Source of the DNA: Gigaspora margarita
Lineage: Eukaryota; Glomeromycota; Glomeromycetes; Diversisporales; Gigasporaceae
NCBI GenBank assembly: GCA_009809945.1
Contig: WTPW01000672.1
Span: 156,828-220,827 of the forward strand
Direction of reading: 5' to 3'
DNA: 64,000 bases
The notes under the pieces were generated by a model. That model had not been told where the DNA came from, made no database searches, and worked only from the letters and a program-made list of their open reading frames with translations. Positions 1 to 11,200 of the stretch are shown in pieces; position 1 is the first letter of the stretch, and each line of letters starts with the position of its first letter. Both the position numbers and the translations under genes were made by a program.

Positions 1-145
1 TTTGAGTGAAGATATCTTGACAACCATCTGACTAAATTCAATGAACTTTTTTTTATTAGAATTCTATGAATGCATAGAATTCAAATAAAAAAAAAGTTCA
101 TTGAATTTAGTTAGATGGTTGTCAAGATATCTTCGCTCAAAGTTT
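1..145. repeat. Foldback hairpin unit, edge of a foldback element
   Basis: A near-perfect palindrome centred near base 71. The left arm begins with TTTGAGTGAAGATATCTTGA and the right arm ends with its complement. It is the same unit that is repeated about 15 times at 31.1-35.0 kb. The sequence after it (about 130-170, ending in TTTTAGAGGG) resembles the distal end of that larger element, so this is probably the right-hand end of another copy cut by the window edge. Confidence 0.8.
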
Positions 146-402
146 TAAAATTTTTATTTTAGAGGGATGGTATTTAACAAAACCTATGGGGATGGTCCAT
201 AGATTTACTCATTTATTTAATAGGCTTATATAAATCAATTGTGCTTTAAACTTATAATAATAATTATTATACAAGTTAAAGAATTATACTTAAGGTCTGA
301 ATATGCAAGTTGTAGAAACTATTTCAGTTCAGCTGATAGTATTTCAGCACTGATTTTAATATGAGATTGCCACATTAAAATTCAATGCTAAAATGTACTG
401 TA

Positions 403-1938
403 CAGTGCAAACTATAGTACCCAGATATGTTACATTCCACAGACAAATTCCAAGTTAGTACCCAGGTACAGTATTGGAAATTCAAAAAAAATTTTATGAT
501 TTTTGTGAACATAATTTTTTTTTATAATGTTCATATTAAAAATAAATATGTTCACAAATAAAATTTATAATAATTAATATATAAAATTAAAAACTCTTGA
601 AATTACAAATATTTTACTAATATAATTTATATTTATTATTATATTTAATATAACTAAATAGTATAGCTATTTATTTATAAAATTAATATATTTAATCTTT
701 ATATGAAACAATATATTATTGATTATTTCTATATAATAAATTTGCCAAACTTTATATGCATGTTCAAAATCAAATTATTTATAGATAAATTATTTATAAT
801 AATTAACAAAGATAATTAAAAGTTCTAAATGTATTCTATTTCTAAGTTTGGTTTAATTAATTTTGTTATAAAAATATACATTCTACTACTATATTATAAA
901 GTGGAAGTATTAAAAATTTTTAAGCAATATACAAACAAAATTCCATTCTTTAATNAAATTTTTAATATTAATTAGTAAAGAAAATTTAATTCCTAAATTG
1001 AAATAAAGTTATTAATTTTTTTTGAATTTAAAGTTGCAAAGCCAGAAGCACTCTATTTGTACTTGTATTAGCATATTGTATCTTGCTAAAAATCAGCCAT
1101 CTCTGAAAATAAGCTACTCCCCTCTTTTGGTCAAAAAACTCAAAAACATTTTTGACCCAAAAATAAGCTACCCCATGATCGATGACAGTTGCTACATAGT
1201 AAAGTCCCAAACTTTACTATGTAAATCGATTAAAGTTGCTTAAATAAACTTACTCTGAAGATCAAATTGTACATACTGTGAAATTTTCAAAAATTTTTGG
1301 AGAACTTCTTATTATTATGCTTTGAATTTTTACTTTCAACAAAAAAAAAATTTTTTAAAAAATATATTCGTTGAAGTTAAAATTAAAAGTCAAATAATAA
1401 AAAGTGCTCCAATTTTGATGAAACTTTCAGTATATATTATTCTTCCAAACAAGTTTGCTTAAGCACCAATAACCAATTTAAATAATAGAATTTGGACATA
1501 TAATATAATAACTATTTGCAATTGACCAAAAATCAATTATATCCAAAAATAAGCTACTTACAGATTTTTGTATTCAAAATCGTCCAAAAAAGGAGACTTA
1601 TTTTTGGAAACATATGGTAAATATAATAAATTATGAATAAGAAATTATAAAAATTAAAATTTATATTCACACTATGTGAACATAAATTATAAAATTTTTG
1701 ATTTCTTATGTTCACACTATGTGAACATAAAATATAAAAATTTTGATTTTTTAAAAAAATTTATATTCACTGTGAACGCTGTGAACATATGATTTCCAAC
1801 ACTGCCTGGGTACTATACTAAGCGATTTTTCATATGAAAAATTTTTTTACATATGATATACCCCGGGTATTTTATATTCCACCATATAATTTTTTTGAGG
1901 AGGGTGCTTTGATATGGGGGGTACTATAGTCCGTGCTG
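403..1938. mobile_element. Non-autonomous Tc1/mariner-like DNA element
   Basis: The ends are inverted repeats. The left end is CAGTGCAAACTATAGTACCC at 403. The right end, read on the other strand, is CAGCACGGACTATAGTACCC, ending at 1938. A second block reading tagtacccagg with TTGGAAAT is also shared in inverted orientation (about 450-482 and 1788-1820). The left flank is TA and the right flank is TT, taken as a mutated TA duplication. The interior is A+T-rich, holds palindromes of the type ATGTTCACACTATGTGAACA (1640-1790), and shows no transposase. Family assignment rests only on the CAGTG terminus and TA target. Confidence 0.6.
1490..1615. repeat. Dispersed repeat with CCAAAAATAAGCTAC motif
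   Basis: The motif CCAAAAATAAGCTAC and its complement recur around 1100-1175 and 1545-1605. A related inverted copy lies near 56835-56890 (GGACGATTTTGG followed by TAGCTTATTTTCAG). It seems to be internal material of a repeated element and no coding is seen. Confidence 0.4.
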
Positions 1939-2337
1939 TTCGGTATTTGTCAAAACCGAAAGTATCTATAACATGTATAAGTCTAACACAATTTCAAAGT
2001 TTACTTTAAATTTCATATTTCCCGCTCCTGGTTTGCACAACTGAGTTGCGCAACTACTTATTTAACAATCATATACATACTTACGTACGAACTTGATTAC
2101 TACACAAGTGACTACATAACACAAATAATGAGATGTTTCATAACACCAATAAGATAATCACAAGTATGATATGAGGTTCGATAATGATTGGTAATTTATA
2201 TTATCGAAAAAACCACATGCAGTAAATATATATTCATTGGATGCACACCAGCCAAATAAGGCTGGACCAAATTTATTAGAAATGCTTTATTGATATTAGC
2301 AGTATATACATCAGTTCTATCGATGTATAATGAAAAT
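1939..2337. other. Intergenic, no gene seen
   Basis: A+T-rich sequence between the Tc1-like element and the hairpin modules. It contains small palindromes such as ACCAGCC-AAATAA-GGCTGG near 2248 and nothing that reads as coding. Confidence 0.5.
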
Positions 2338-2600
2338 TAGCGATGCGAAGCATCAGCCAGTGGTTTCCCACCTGCATAAAGCAGGCCGGCTATTAATCAG
2401 GATTTTTTTTTTTAGTAGAATTTGCGATGTTTAGCATCAGCCGGTGATTTCCCACCTGCATAAAGCAGGTCGGCCATATTTACAAAGGATTTGCATTTAT
2501 TGCGAAATGGCAGTATTCACTAGGTGGGTGGGATCGGGTGCGAAGCCTGGAATGTGTTCTCCAAATGCAAGTGAGGCTTTTGCTTTCAATCCCGCCTTTT
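2338..2600 (+). repeat. Hairpin module B, one partial and one full copy
   Basis: A partial copy (2340-2392) is followed by a full copy (2424-2600). Each starts GCGATG, holds a CCTGC-ATAAA-GCAGG hairpin, and the full copy ends in a relatively GC-rich stretch containing GGTGGGTGGGATCGGGTGCG and CTTTCAATCCCGCC. A third copy lies at 3371-3547, about 90% identical by eye. The composition is unlike the surrounding A+T-rich DNA. A degenerate B-box-like TTCAATC is visible near the 3' end, so a SINE-like origin is possible, but I cannot fold a tRNA from it. Confidence 0.65.
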
Positions 2601-2760
2601 TAAAGCTGCTCGATACGTAAGTATCGAGGCAGCTTTTGTCTCGAATCATCACGAGACAAACATGTGACATGTCCGATCATGTTTGGTCTTTTGACCGATC
2701 AAGTGATCGATCAGTGATGTTCGGTAAGTATGAAGTGATTTTCGTGAAGCGTGTGAAATG
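2601..2760. repeat. Cluster of short hairpins
   Basis: Consecutive inverted repeats. At about 2602-2638, AAAGCTGC-TCGATAC pairs with GTATCGAGGCAGCTTT. At 2637-2661, TTGTCTCG pairs with CGAGACAA. GATC-rich palindromes follow at 2670-2720. The arrangement resembles processed or structured RNA more than ordinary A+T-rich intergenic DNA, but no known RNA family is recognised. Confidence 0.5.
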
Positions 2761-2930
2761 GGAAATGAAAAAGGCTAAGTAATTAGTTGAGTAAGTATGA
2801 GGTAATTAATGAATAGATATATTAGTAAGCGATGGAGTTTGTAGGAGAAATAGTCTTTTTTCTTCTGCGAACCCGACATTAGTTCTGGTTACGTCGACCC
2901 TCTCTCCCTGCTCAATTAGCTACCAAAATT

Positions 2931-3138
2931 GACCTGTCGGGACGACAGTCATATAAGGAGCTAGGGCCGATGTGGCTATATTTGTTTGAATAATTGGCCT
3001 GTCGAGACGACAGTCATACAGAATTCCAACGCTTCAATGGCCTGTCGGGACGACAGTCATATGTGAAGCTGGTTTGTGGCCTGTCGGGACGACAGTCACT
3101 GGTATAGAGTTTTAATGGCCTGTCGGGACGACAGTCAT
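2931..3138. repeat. Five interspersed 22-bp hairpin repeats (CRISPR-like look, not CRISPR)
   Basis: The repeat GGCCTGTCGGGACGACAGTC plus two bases occurs at 2931-2952, 2996-3017, 3039-3060, 3078-3099 and 3117-3138. The core CTGTCG-GGA-CGACAG is a perfect 6-bp stem with a 3-nt loop. The spacers are 43, 21, 17 and 17 bases and have no obvious similarity to each other. Only three copies carry mismatches (positions 1-3 or one base in the loop). There is no cas gene, the context is eukaryotic and the spacers are short, so a CRISPR array is excluded. The function is unknown. Confidence 0.8.
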
Positions 3139-3258
3139 AAAAAGTAACAAAAAGAATATTGCTCGATGCTAGAAAAACTGCGTAGGTTGCTCGACTAGCA
3201 GGAGAAAACACCCAGATGTATTTCCGTAGAAGTCTCCAGAAAATGAGAGACAAACCAA

Positions 3259-3647
3259 ATATTTTATATTACTATAGTGCGATTCTTTGCTAGGATTGAT
3301 GCAAATATTATGCCGATCATTTGTTGCGATCCAGTTTTCCACCCAGTTGGTGTTCCTGCAGCCACACGTGAGATGTTTAGCACCAGCCGGTGGTTTCCCA
3401 CCTGCATAAAGCAGGCCTGCCATATTTACAAAGGATTTGCATTTATTGCTAAAATGGCAGTATTCACTAGGTGGGTGGGATCGGGTGCGAAGCCTGGAAT
3501 GTGTTCTCCGAATGCAAGTGAGGCTTTTGCTTTCAATCCCGCTCTTTATATTTTATATTACTACAGTGCAATTCTTTGTTAGCATTGATTTTGCCGATCA
3601 TTTGTTGCGATCCAGCCCAGTTGGTGTTCCTGCAGCCACACGTGAAG
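3259..3647 (+). repeat. Tandem A-B-A module block
   Basis: Module A (3259-3370, from ATTTTATATTACTATAGTGC to GCAGCCACACGTGA) is followed by module B (3371-3547) and then a second, slightly shortened module A (3548-3647). Module B is the same unit as at 2424-2600. Small reading frames cross this block on both strands but they follow the repeats and have no recognisable domain. I treat it as non-coding repeat. Confidence 0.65.
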
Positions 3648-3719
3648 GCGCAAGCAACTCGAATTCACGAAATCGGAAATATTACGTTGAAACTTCTGAT
3701 TGGTAAAATTCGTGACGGA

Positions 3720-5261
3720 CGTTTGTGCTTTAATATAATATAAATAGATTATATCTCAGAGTAGCACAAATATCAAATCCGGTATGCTTATACACGAATA
3801 AACAGTATACTGTATTACACCACACAGTACATAAACATGTGAAATCATAGATTTTTAACGTCCAATCAAATGCAAGATTTTGCGAACTATCATTCTAGAT
3901 GGCAGGTAACCATACACTCCGTCAATTTGCAATGACTACGTTCCTGGTACTTTCCTGGTATATATAGCTTAAAAAATTCGGAATATTTGTAAAATCATTT
4001 CATGAATTTAATATTCAGCTCCTGGGTCCCGAAGGGTCCCAGAAATGGCACATATTAAATTCGCTGCAAGATAAATAAAGTTATTTGGCAAGCCGGATAA
4101 TATATACTGTATGTTCCAAATACTCAACTAAAAAATTGAGTAAGATAACATTCCGTTTTTGCTAGAACTACTGTAATCATACACTTTGTTTAATATGCAT
4201 GTGATCAAAGGGTAGAAATGCCAAAATGGGTGTGGAAATACCTGTTCCAAAATAAAAAAAAATTATTCAAAATTTTATTCTTCATATTTTAATGAAAATT
4301 TTAATTCTCAATTGGATAAAAAAGCGGTGTTTTTTTATTGCAATTATCATCTATATAACTGAAATTTGATTAGTAAAGTTTTTATTAAATCATAAGAGAA
4401 TACATACAGCCTTTAAAAGGCCAACATGTAATATTTATTAATGCAACAGCGTTTCTTATGTAAAAAATGTTCCTGGGTTAATTTTGGATTAGTTTTTCAA
4501 AAAATTTTTTGTAAGATTGTTGATTTTGTCCTTAATCCAATCAACGTAGGTTTACTAATTAACACGCGGTTTCACTAAAGACGTACAAGATAAAGCTAGC
4601 GTACATTTCGCATATCACATCGCACGAGGTCTCGCAAGCCATGTGATAAAAAATTCATTAAAATTTACTTAATGGATAATTTACCTCTCGCGAGATATGA
4701 TGTCATCTAGCGAGTGCGATAGTTTTATCATCTGCACGAGGTATACATGGGTGTCTAAATTATTTTGAAAAAGCATATTTTCAGCAAACATTTCGTTATT
4801 GATAAATTTTTTATATGAAACCCTATGAAATAACTATATTATATCATGTATTTTAATGAAATGAGTTCAAAAAATTTCGACTATAATTTCAGCAAATATG
4901 AAATTAATTTCGGACTATATAAGACTAATTTCGGTTTCCTAAATGCCGTAATTATTTTTTTTCTTAAGATGGGCACTTTAGGCACTCATGTATAGCGCGA
5001 GGTATATCTCTAAATTTCACCTTGTCATATAGTAATAAATGCATAACACTTTTTTTTTTTTTTGATATTTATTCTAATATTTTATACTTGCATCATGATT
5101 TTAAAAATAGAGCAAGTTTCAAAAATATCCAGAATGAAACCCTGTTAATAACCTATATAATTATAATAGTACTATTTAAACCACCCTGGTACCCTGATTC
5201 TTCAATGTTTGCATCATATAAAAAACATCGGCAGCTGTTATCAACTTTAATAATAACACTA
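3720..5261. other. Intergenic sequence with scattered palindromes
   Basis: No gene is seen. Noted structures are a 9-bp stem with one mismatch, CTGGGTCCC-GAA-GGGTCCCAG, near 4022, and a cluster of CG-containing inverted repeats at 4600-4740 (CTCGCGAGATATGATGTCAT and related). The stretch 5000-5260 is the 3' flank of the minus-strand kinase gene. Confidence 0.4.
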
Positions 5262-6548
5262 TTATTCAATCTCCCATTCACAATTAATATATAAAGCTGT
5301 TATCGCTTTGGTGTCAATTATTTTGCTAGTATATATTGAATCTTGATGTTTTCGCTCAATATTTGGTAATGTTTTAATAATTTTATCAGCCGCTAAAAAT
5401 TTTTCTTTTATATGCAATTTATCATATTTAACAACAAAGTCTTTAATAAAGTACCATAGACGATAAAGCATTAACCTAATTTCATTTGCAGTAGGCCGAT
5501 TTTGTGGGTCTGAATCCATACACTTTTCTGCTAATTTAATATAGCAATCAGGAGTTCCAGGTGAAAATTCTGGCCGCAATCCATTGCATATATTTAATGA
5601 AAGACTAAGATCAAATGCATGACCATCAAAAGGTCTCCGCCCAGATGATATTTCTGTCATAATAATGCCAAATCCATAAATATCAGCTGCTGGAGTATAA
5701 CCTTTACCTAATAAAACTTCAGGCGCAACGTAGGGTAAAACTCCATAAATTTTTCCAAACTGGGTATGTTCCTCAAATTTTTTAGATAATCCAAGATCTG
5801 CAATGTAAGATCTTGCTTCAATCTCGCTAATTTTATTTTGTAAAATGTTTCCGCTATGAAAATCATTATGAGTATATCCTGCTTGGTGAATTCTTGCTAA
5901 ATTACAGGATATATCGATAAGTAGCCATAATTTATATTCCCATGTAAGATTTTCAAAATTATATTTTAAAAACTTGTCAAGACTTCCACAATCGGCAAAT
6001 CGGAATACCATCAAGTATCCGTCAGTATCTTTAGTTAATCCATATATTTCTAGATCAATACCTTTTAATCTACACTCCATATGATTTTTAAACTTATTAA
6101 ATGGTTTATATTAATACTGTGTATTCGTTCACATATTAACAATTTTATTAATAGAGAAAAACTATTTTAACTTACTTCTTTTAAATAGTCTAAATCTTGA
6201 GAATCAGGTAAAGTTTTGAGTGCAACTTTAGATAACTGTTTACGTGATCTTAAATAAATTCCATCTTTAAATTCCATCATTCGTATTCCATCTAACCAGA
6301 TAGCTGAAAATACTGTGCCAAAACCACCTTCACCAATTTTTTCAATTTCGTCTAATCTATCAAATGGGATCCACTCAATCGTATCAGTATATGTTATAGC
6401 TTTATGCTGATAATATTTAATGCACTTGTCAATATCATTATCTCCACTAGACCATCCTTGAGCAGTTATTTTTGGATCACATGTTTGGCACCAGGCGAAA
6501 AATGTATTGAACTCTTTACAATTTTCACATTCTCCATAATTAGGACGT
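5262..6548 (-). CDS. Zinc ribbon and protein kinase domain exons (last two exons)
   Basis: Exon 6176-6548 opens with RPNYGEC and carries CENC and CQTC (model residues 376-379, 389-392), a likely zinc ribbon. It continues with GWSSGDNDIDK, a glycine loop GEGGFG (441-446) and VALK with the ATP-binding Lys480. An 83-bp GT-AG intron (6093-6175) follows. The last exon carries HNDFHSGN (catalytic Asp570, in place of HRDLKxxN), DLG (592-594, in place of DFG), APE (616-618) and NRPT. All core catalytic residues are present, so an active Ser/Thr or tyrosine-kinase-like enzyme is likely; substrate unknown. The whole layout matches the kinase family massively expanded in Rhizophagus-type fungi. Acceptor 6549-6550 (TTACAAAG) gives the frame that continues from the upstream array. 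Reading straight upstream gives a stop at about 6593 with no start codon. Confidence 0.9.
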
Positions 6549-8160
6549 CTTTGTAAATCAATTGATTTTATTATATTAACAATTTGAAGCTTTCATGAAA
6601 TCATATATTAATATGGTTACTTGCCGTCTTGATCGTATAAGTGGAGTATTAATATTTAATGAGAATGCTGTTAAAAAAATGCATTGCATAGATTATTATT
6701 AATAACTTCATACTTACTCCCTGATAGTTTAACCCATAAGTGAATTGACAGAAAAGAAATATTTAATGGCAACTTCTAAGTATGTATAGATCATTTTTAT
6801 AAGTAAATATAAATAATCTTTTACATACACACTAGTAGTTGAACACGTATTTGAATAAACAGAAAGGAAATATTTAATTTAGAATTTGATTTATAATAAT
6901 AAAGATCATTTATGAATGAATACTAACTTCCTAGTAGTTTAATGAATACAAATAAAGAGTAATGTTTAATTAATTCTGTTAATATTCAAGTATGTGAAAT
7001 GTTTTATAAATAAATTCTTACGCCCTGGCAGTTTAATACGTATATACGGAGGAGTATAGAACGTTTAATGGAAAATTCAATTGACGATAGAAATGTAAAT
7101 TGTTTATGAAGCCCTAAATTTATACACTTACATCCTAGTTTAATCAAGTATATAAATGGACAGAGAAATGGTTTCAATGAAGAATGTTATTAATAATGCA
7201 TAAAAGCTCATTTTTAAATAAATTCTACACTTACTCCCTGGTAATTTAAAACATGGATGAAAGAACCGAGAATTAATATTAAACGGAGAATTCGCGACAT
7301 ATATTGCGTAGACCATCTTTACGAATAACTCTTTACTTACTCCCTGGTAGTTTATCAAATAAACAAAAGGTTTAATGGAAAACTCTAATAACGCTAAAAT
7401 ATGCAGGTTATATTATGAATAAACATTGCCTCACCGCCTAATTTAGTGAATAGTAAACAATCATTAATGGGGAAACTATTAACATTATGAATAAAGTCAT
7501 CTCACCGTCTAATTTGAAAGAAAAGAGAGTAATATTTAATCAAAATTTTATTGGCGATAAAATATGCAGATCGCGCCTTATACTTACAATCTAGTAATAA
7601 ACAAATAGAAAGAATTTCTATTAACTGAAAACTTTTGACGACAGAATATGTAGATCATTTTATGAATAAACTCTAAAACTCACAGTCTATTTTAATCGTA
7701 TTTGAATGAATTAAGTAATGACAAAACGTATAAATAATTTTATAAAAAACCTTCATGCTCACGCTCTAATAGTATAATGTGTATGAATGAAAATATAACT
7801 GAGAATTCTTAAAATTTGTTGGTTTTGTGAATAGACTCAATACTTACTGCCTAGGAGATATGTAAATAAACAGAAAAGTAAATTCAATGGAGATTTTTTT
7901 ATTGTACTGTAGATCGTTTTCTTGACACATTCTAACTTACTCTCTGGCAGTTTAACACGCGTTTGAATGGGCAAAATGAGATATTTTATGGAAAATTCCA
8001 ATGATGATAATGCGTGGATTGTTTTATTAACTCTATACATACTCTCTGGTAGTTTAACACATGCAGAATGTGAACGAATAGATAAGTAGCTTTTAATGGG
8101 AGAACTCTACTATCATAAACTGCATAGATAATTTTGTGAATAATCTCTATATTTACCCTC

Positions 8161-8226
<66 letters not shown>

Positions 8227-11200
8227 TACACATTATAAAGTAATATTAATGAAATTCTAGTTTGATAAAATATTGATGCGTCAACCATTTTATCTATAAA
8301 AGTAATTCAGACTACATAGCATACATTTTGATAGTAAAAAACATAAAATTTAAATCTTTAAACATGTAGATATATAAATAAAGTTATCGTCATAGCCGAT
8401 GCTGAAATTTGGACTGAATGTGGATTTTCGTGGACATATACTTATAAATAGAAACTCCAAACCTCTGCATCGGTCGTGACAATTATATTCACTGGAGTTT
8501 TCTGCTCTTTAAAATGATAACACTTCCATTTTATATTGAAAAACTTAGTAAAATGGAAAGGCGTTATTATTTAATAATATAGTAAAAAGGACTCTAATGA
8601 TATGAATATTTTTTTGCTCGTTAAAGAGTACGTTTTTTACTACTGAAAATTAATCGACAAAAGGAAAACCATAATGGTTGACACTCCAATAACCTTATGA
8701 ATAAACAACACTCACCGTCTATTTAATATGTGAATGAACAGCAAGTAATATTTAATATAAAAAATTTTATTAATTATAAAATACGTAAATCGTTTTATGA
8801 ATACTCACAGCCTAATTTTGAATGTAAATGAATGAATAAAAAAGATTTAATGAAAGTATTTAAGATATGTAGGCAGTTTTAAGAAAAATCTTTACTTACA
8901 CCCTGATAATTTAACCGGATGTGAATAATCAAAGAAGTAATACTTAATGGAAAATTAACTCTACACTCACAATCTAGTTTAACACGTATGTGAAGAACAG
9001 AGAAATGATATTAGTAGAAATTCTATTAACATAAAATGTATAGACTTTTTATTAACAAATTTTATACTTACGCCCTAGTAGTTTAACATATATGCGAAAT
9101 GAGCAAAGAAGTGATTTTAACAATTCAATAAAATATCCATACTTACGCCCTGATAAATTAGAATATATGTGAACGAACAGAAAAAATAATTTAATTAAGA
9201 ATTTTACTTGTGATAATATTAGATTTTTACAAAATCCTGATACTTACTCTCTAGTAGTTTAACATTAATATAGTAATATTTAATGGAGGATTCTATTCAT
9301 GATACATAATGAATAAATATTATACTTACGCCCTAAGTATACAAATAGTGAATTTTATTGAAATATGAAGTAAATCATTTCATGAACAACTTTATACTTA
9401 CGCACTAGCAATTTATGTCAGTGAAGTAATATTTAAGGATATTTGCGCTAAAATGCATAGGTCATTTATGGATAAATTCCATACTTACTGCCTGATAGTT
9501 TAATTCGTGTTAATAAATGGAAAAGTAATATCAACGCAAAGTAGGTTATTTTATTAATAAGTTTTACACTCACAATCTAGTATAACGCGCATGTAATGAT
9601 AGAGAATTCTATAAATAAATGAGTAGATCGTTGTATGATAAACTTTAAACTCACCGTCTGGTTGACATGTGTGTAAATGAACAAAAGGTAGCATTTAATG
9701 AATAACTCTAATTGATAATAAAATATTAAATCATCTTACGAATAAACTTCAACTCACAGTCTAATTTAATATGCATATGAATGAATGGTGAAATAATATT
9801 TAACATTTAATAGACGATAAAATCTGTAAATCGTTGATGAATAAACTCTACTCACTGTCTAATAGAATAGAGAGGTAATTTAATAGAGAATTCCTACTGA
9901 TGATAAGTATAAATAGTTTAGAGTGAACTTTACACTCACCCTCTAGTTGAACACATATGGTAATTAACAGATAATTAGTATTCAATAGGATATTTACTAA
10001 CGATTAAATGTGTAAATTTTTTATGAATAAATTCTACACTTACCGTCTAATATTATACATAATGTTTGATGGATTGATGATAAAATGAATAGAATACTTT
10101 CATAAATAAATCCTGCTTACAGTCTAATTTGTATGTGAATGGAAGATTAATAAGAATTTTGTTAATTATAATGTGCATAATAGATCATTTAATCGATAAA
10201 CTCTGCATTTACCGTCTAAATTAACATGAGTGTGAGTGAACGAAATTATATTTGATGAATGACTATAAAATGTGTAGATTATTTTTATGAACTCTATGCC
10301 TACATTCTAGTAGATTATCATATGTGAAGGAGCAAAAGTAAAATTTAATGAAAATTCTTGACAACGATATAGCATATGAATCGTTTTATGAATAAACTCT
10401 ATACTTACTCACTGTTAGTTTAAGAATAAATCAATAAAAAGTTTTTATTAGCAATAAAAATGAGTAGATTATTTTATAAACTTACTCCCTAATTGAATAC
10501 GTATATAAATAAATAAAGGACATTTAATGAAAGTTTTTTAAGATTTAATTCTTTATGAATAAACTCACTATACTTACGTCCTGAAAGTTTAACATACAGA
10601 TGTTTTATTTATTGGAAACCCTATTAACGATAATATATATATAGATTGTTTATACTTACGCCCTTAACATAGAAGCATTTTTAATGGAGAATTCTTAAAA
10701 ATGTATATTTTGAATAAACTCTATACTTACCCTCTGTCAGGATAGCATAATCGGAGAAATAATAACGTTTATATAATGAATTTATTGGTGATAAATATAT
10801 TATGATATATTTAATTAAATTTACACCTACCGTCTAGTTTAACATGTATGGGAAGTAATATTCAGCAGAAAATTTTATTGATAGAATATATGGATCACTT
10901 TATGAATAACCTTATATTTACCCCCTGGTGAAAGGGCAATATGTTTTACTAAAGCGAAATGTGTGTAAATTTTTATGGATAAATTATACACTCACCATCT
11001 AGTTTGACATGTATTTTAATGACAAAATAATAATTAATGGAGAATTATATTGGCAATAATAACTCTATACGTACTCTCTAGTAGTTGAAATAATATGTGA
11101 TTAATATAATTATATAGATAATTTTACGGATAAATTCTACTTACGCCCTGAAAGTTTAACATGTATGTGAATAACAGAATATTTAATTGCGAATTCTTAT

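Noticed and set aside
2518..2600. tRNA gene in module B
   Set aside because: A TTCAATC T-loop-like string is present but the flanking bases do not form a T stem, and no acceptor or anticodon arm can be drawn.
2931..3138. CRISPR array
   Set aside because: Eukaryotic context, no cas genes, only five repeats and spacers of 17-43 bp. Described as interspersed hairpin repeats instead.
3014..3253. Minus-strand protein with DCRPDRP repeats
   Set aside because: The repeat comes from the hairpin DNA motif. One spacer change (43-bp spacing) breaks the frame, and there is no other coding support.
6590..6600. Acceptor GAAAG at about 6591 as the entry to the kinase exon
   Set aside because: In the phase delivered by the array it meets a TAA after six codons. 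The acceptor at 6549 keeps the frame.
7986..8288. 100-codon minus-strand frame with a poly-Phe stretch
   Set aside because: It is produced by the 61-A homopolymer and crosses array splice junctions.
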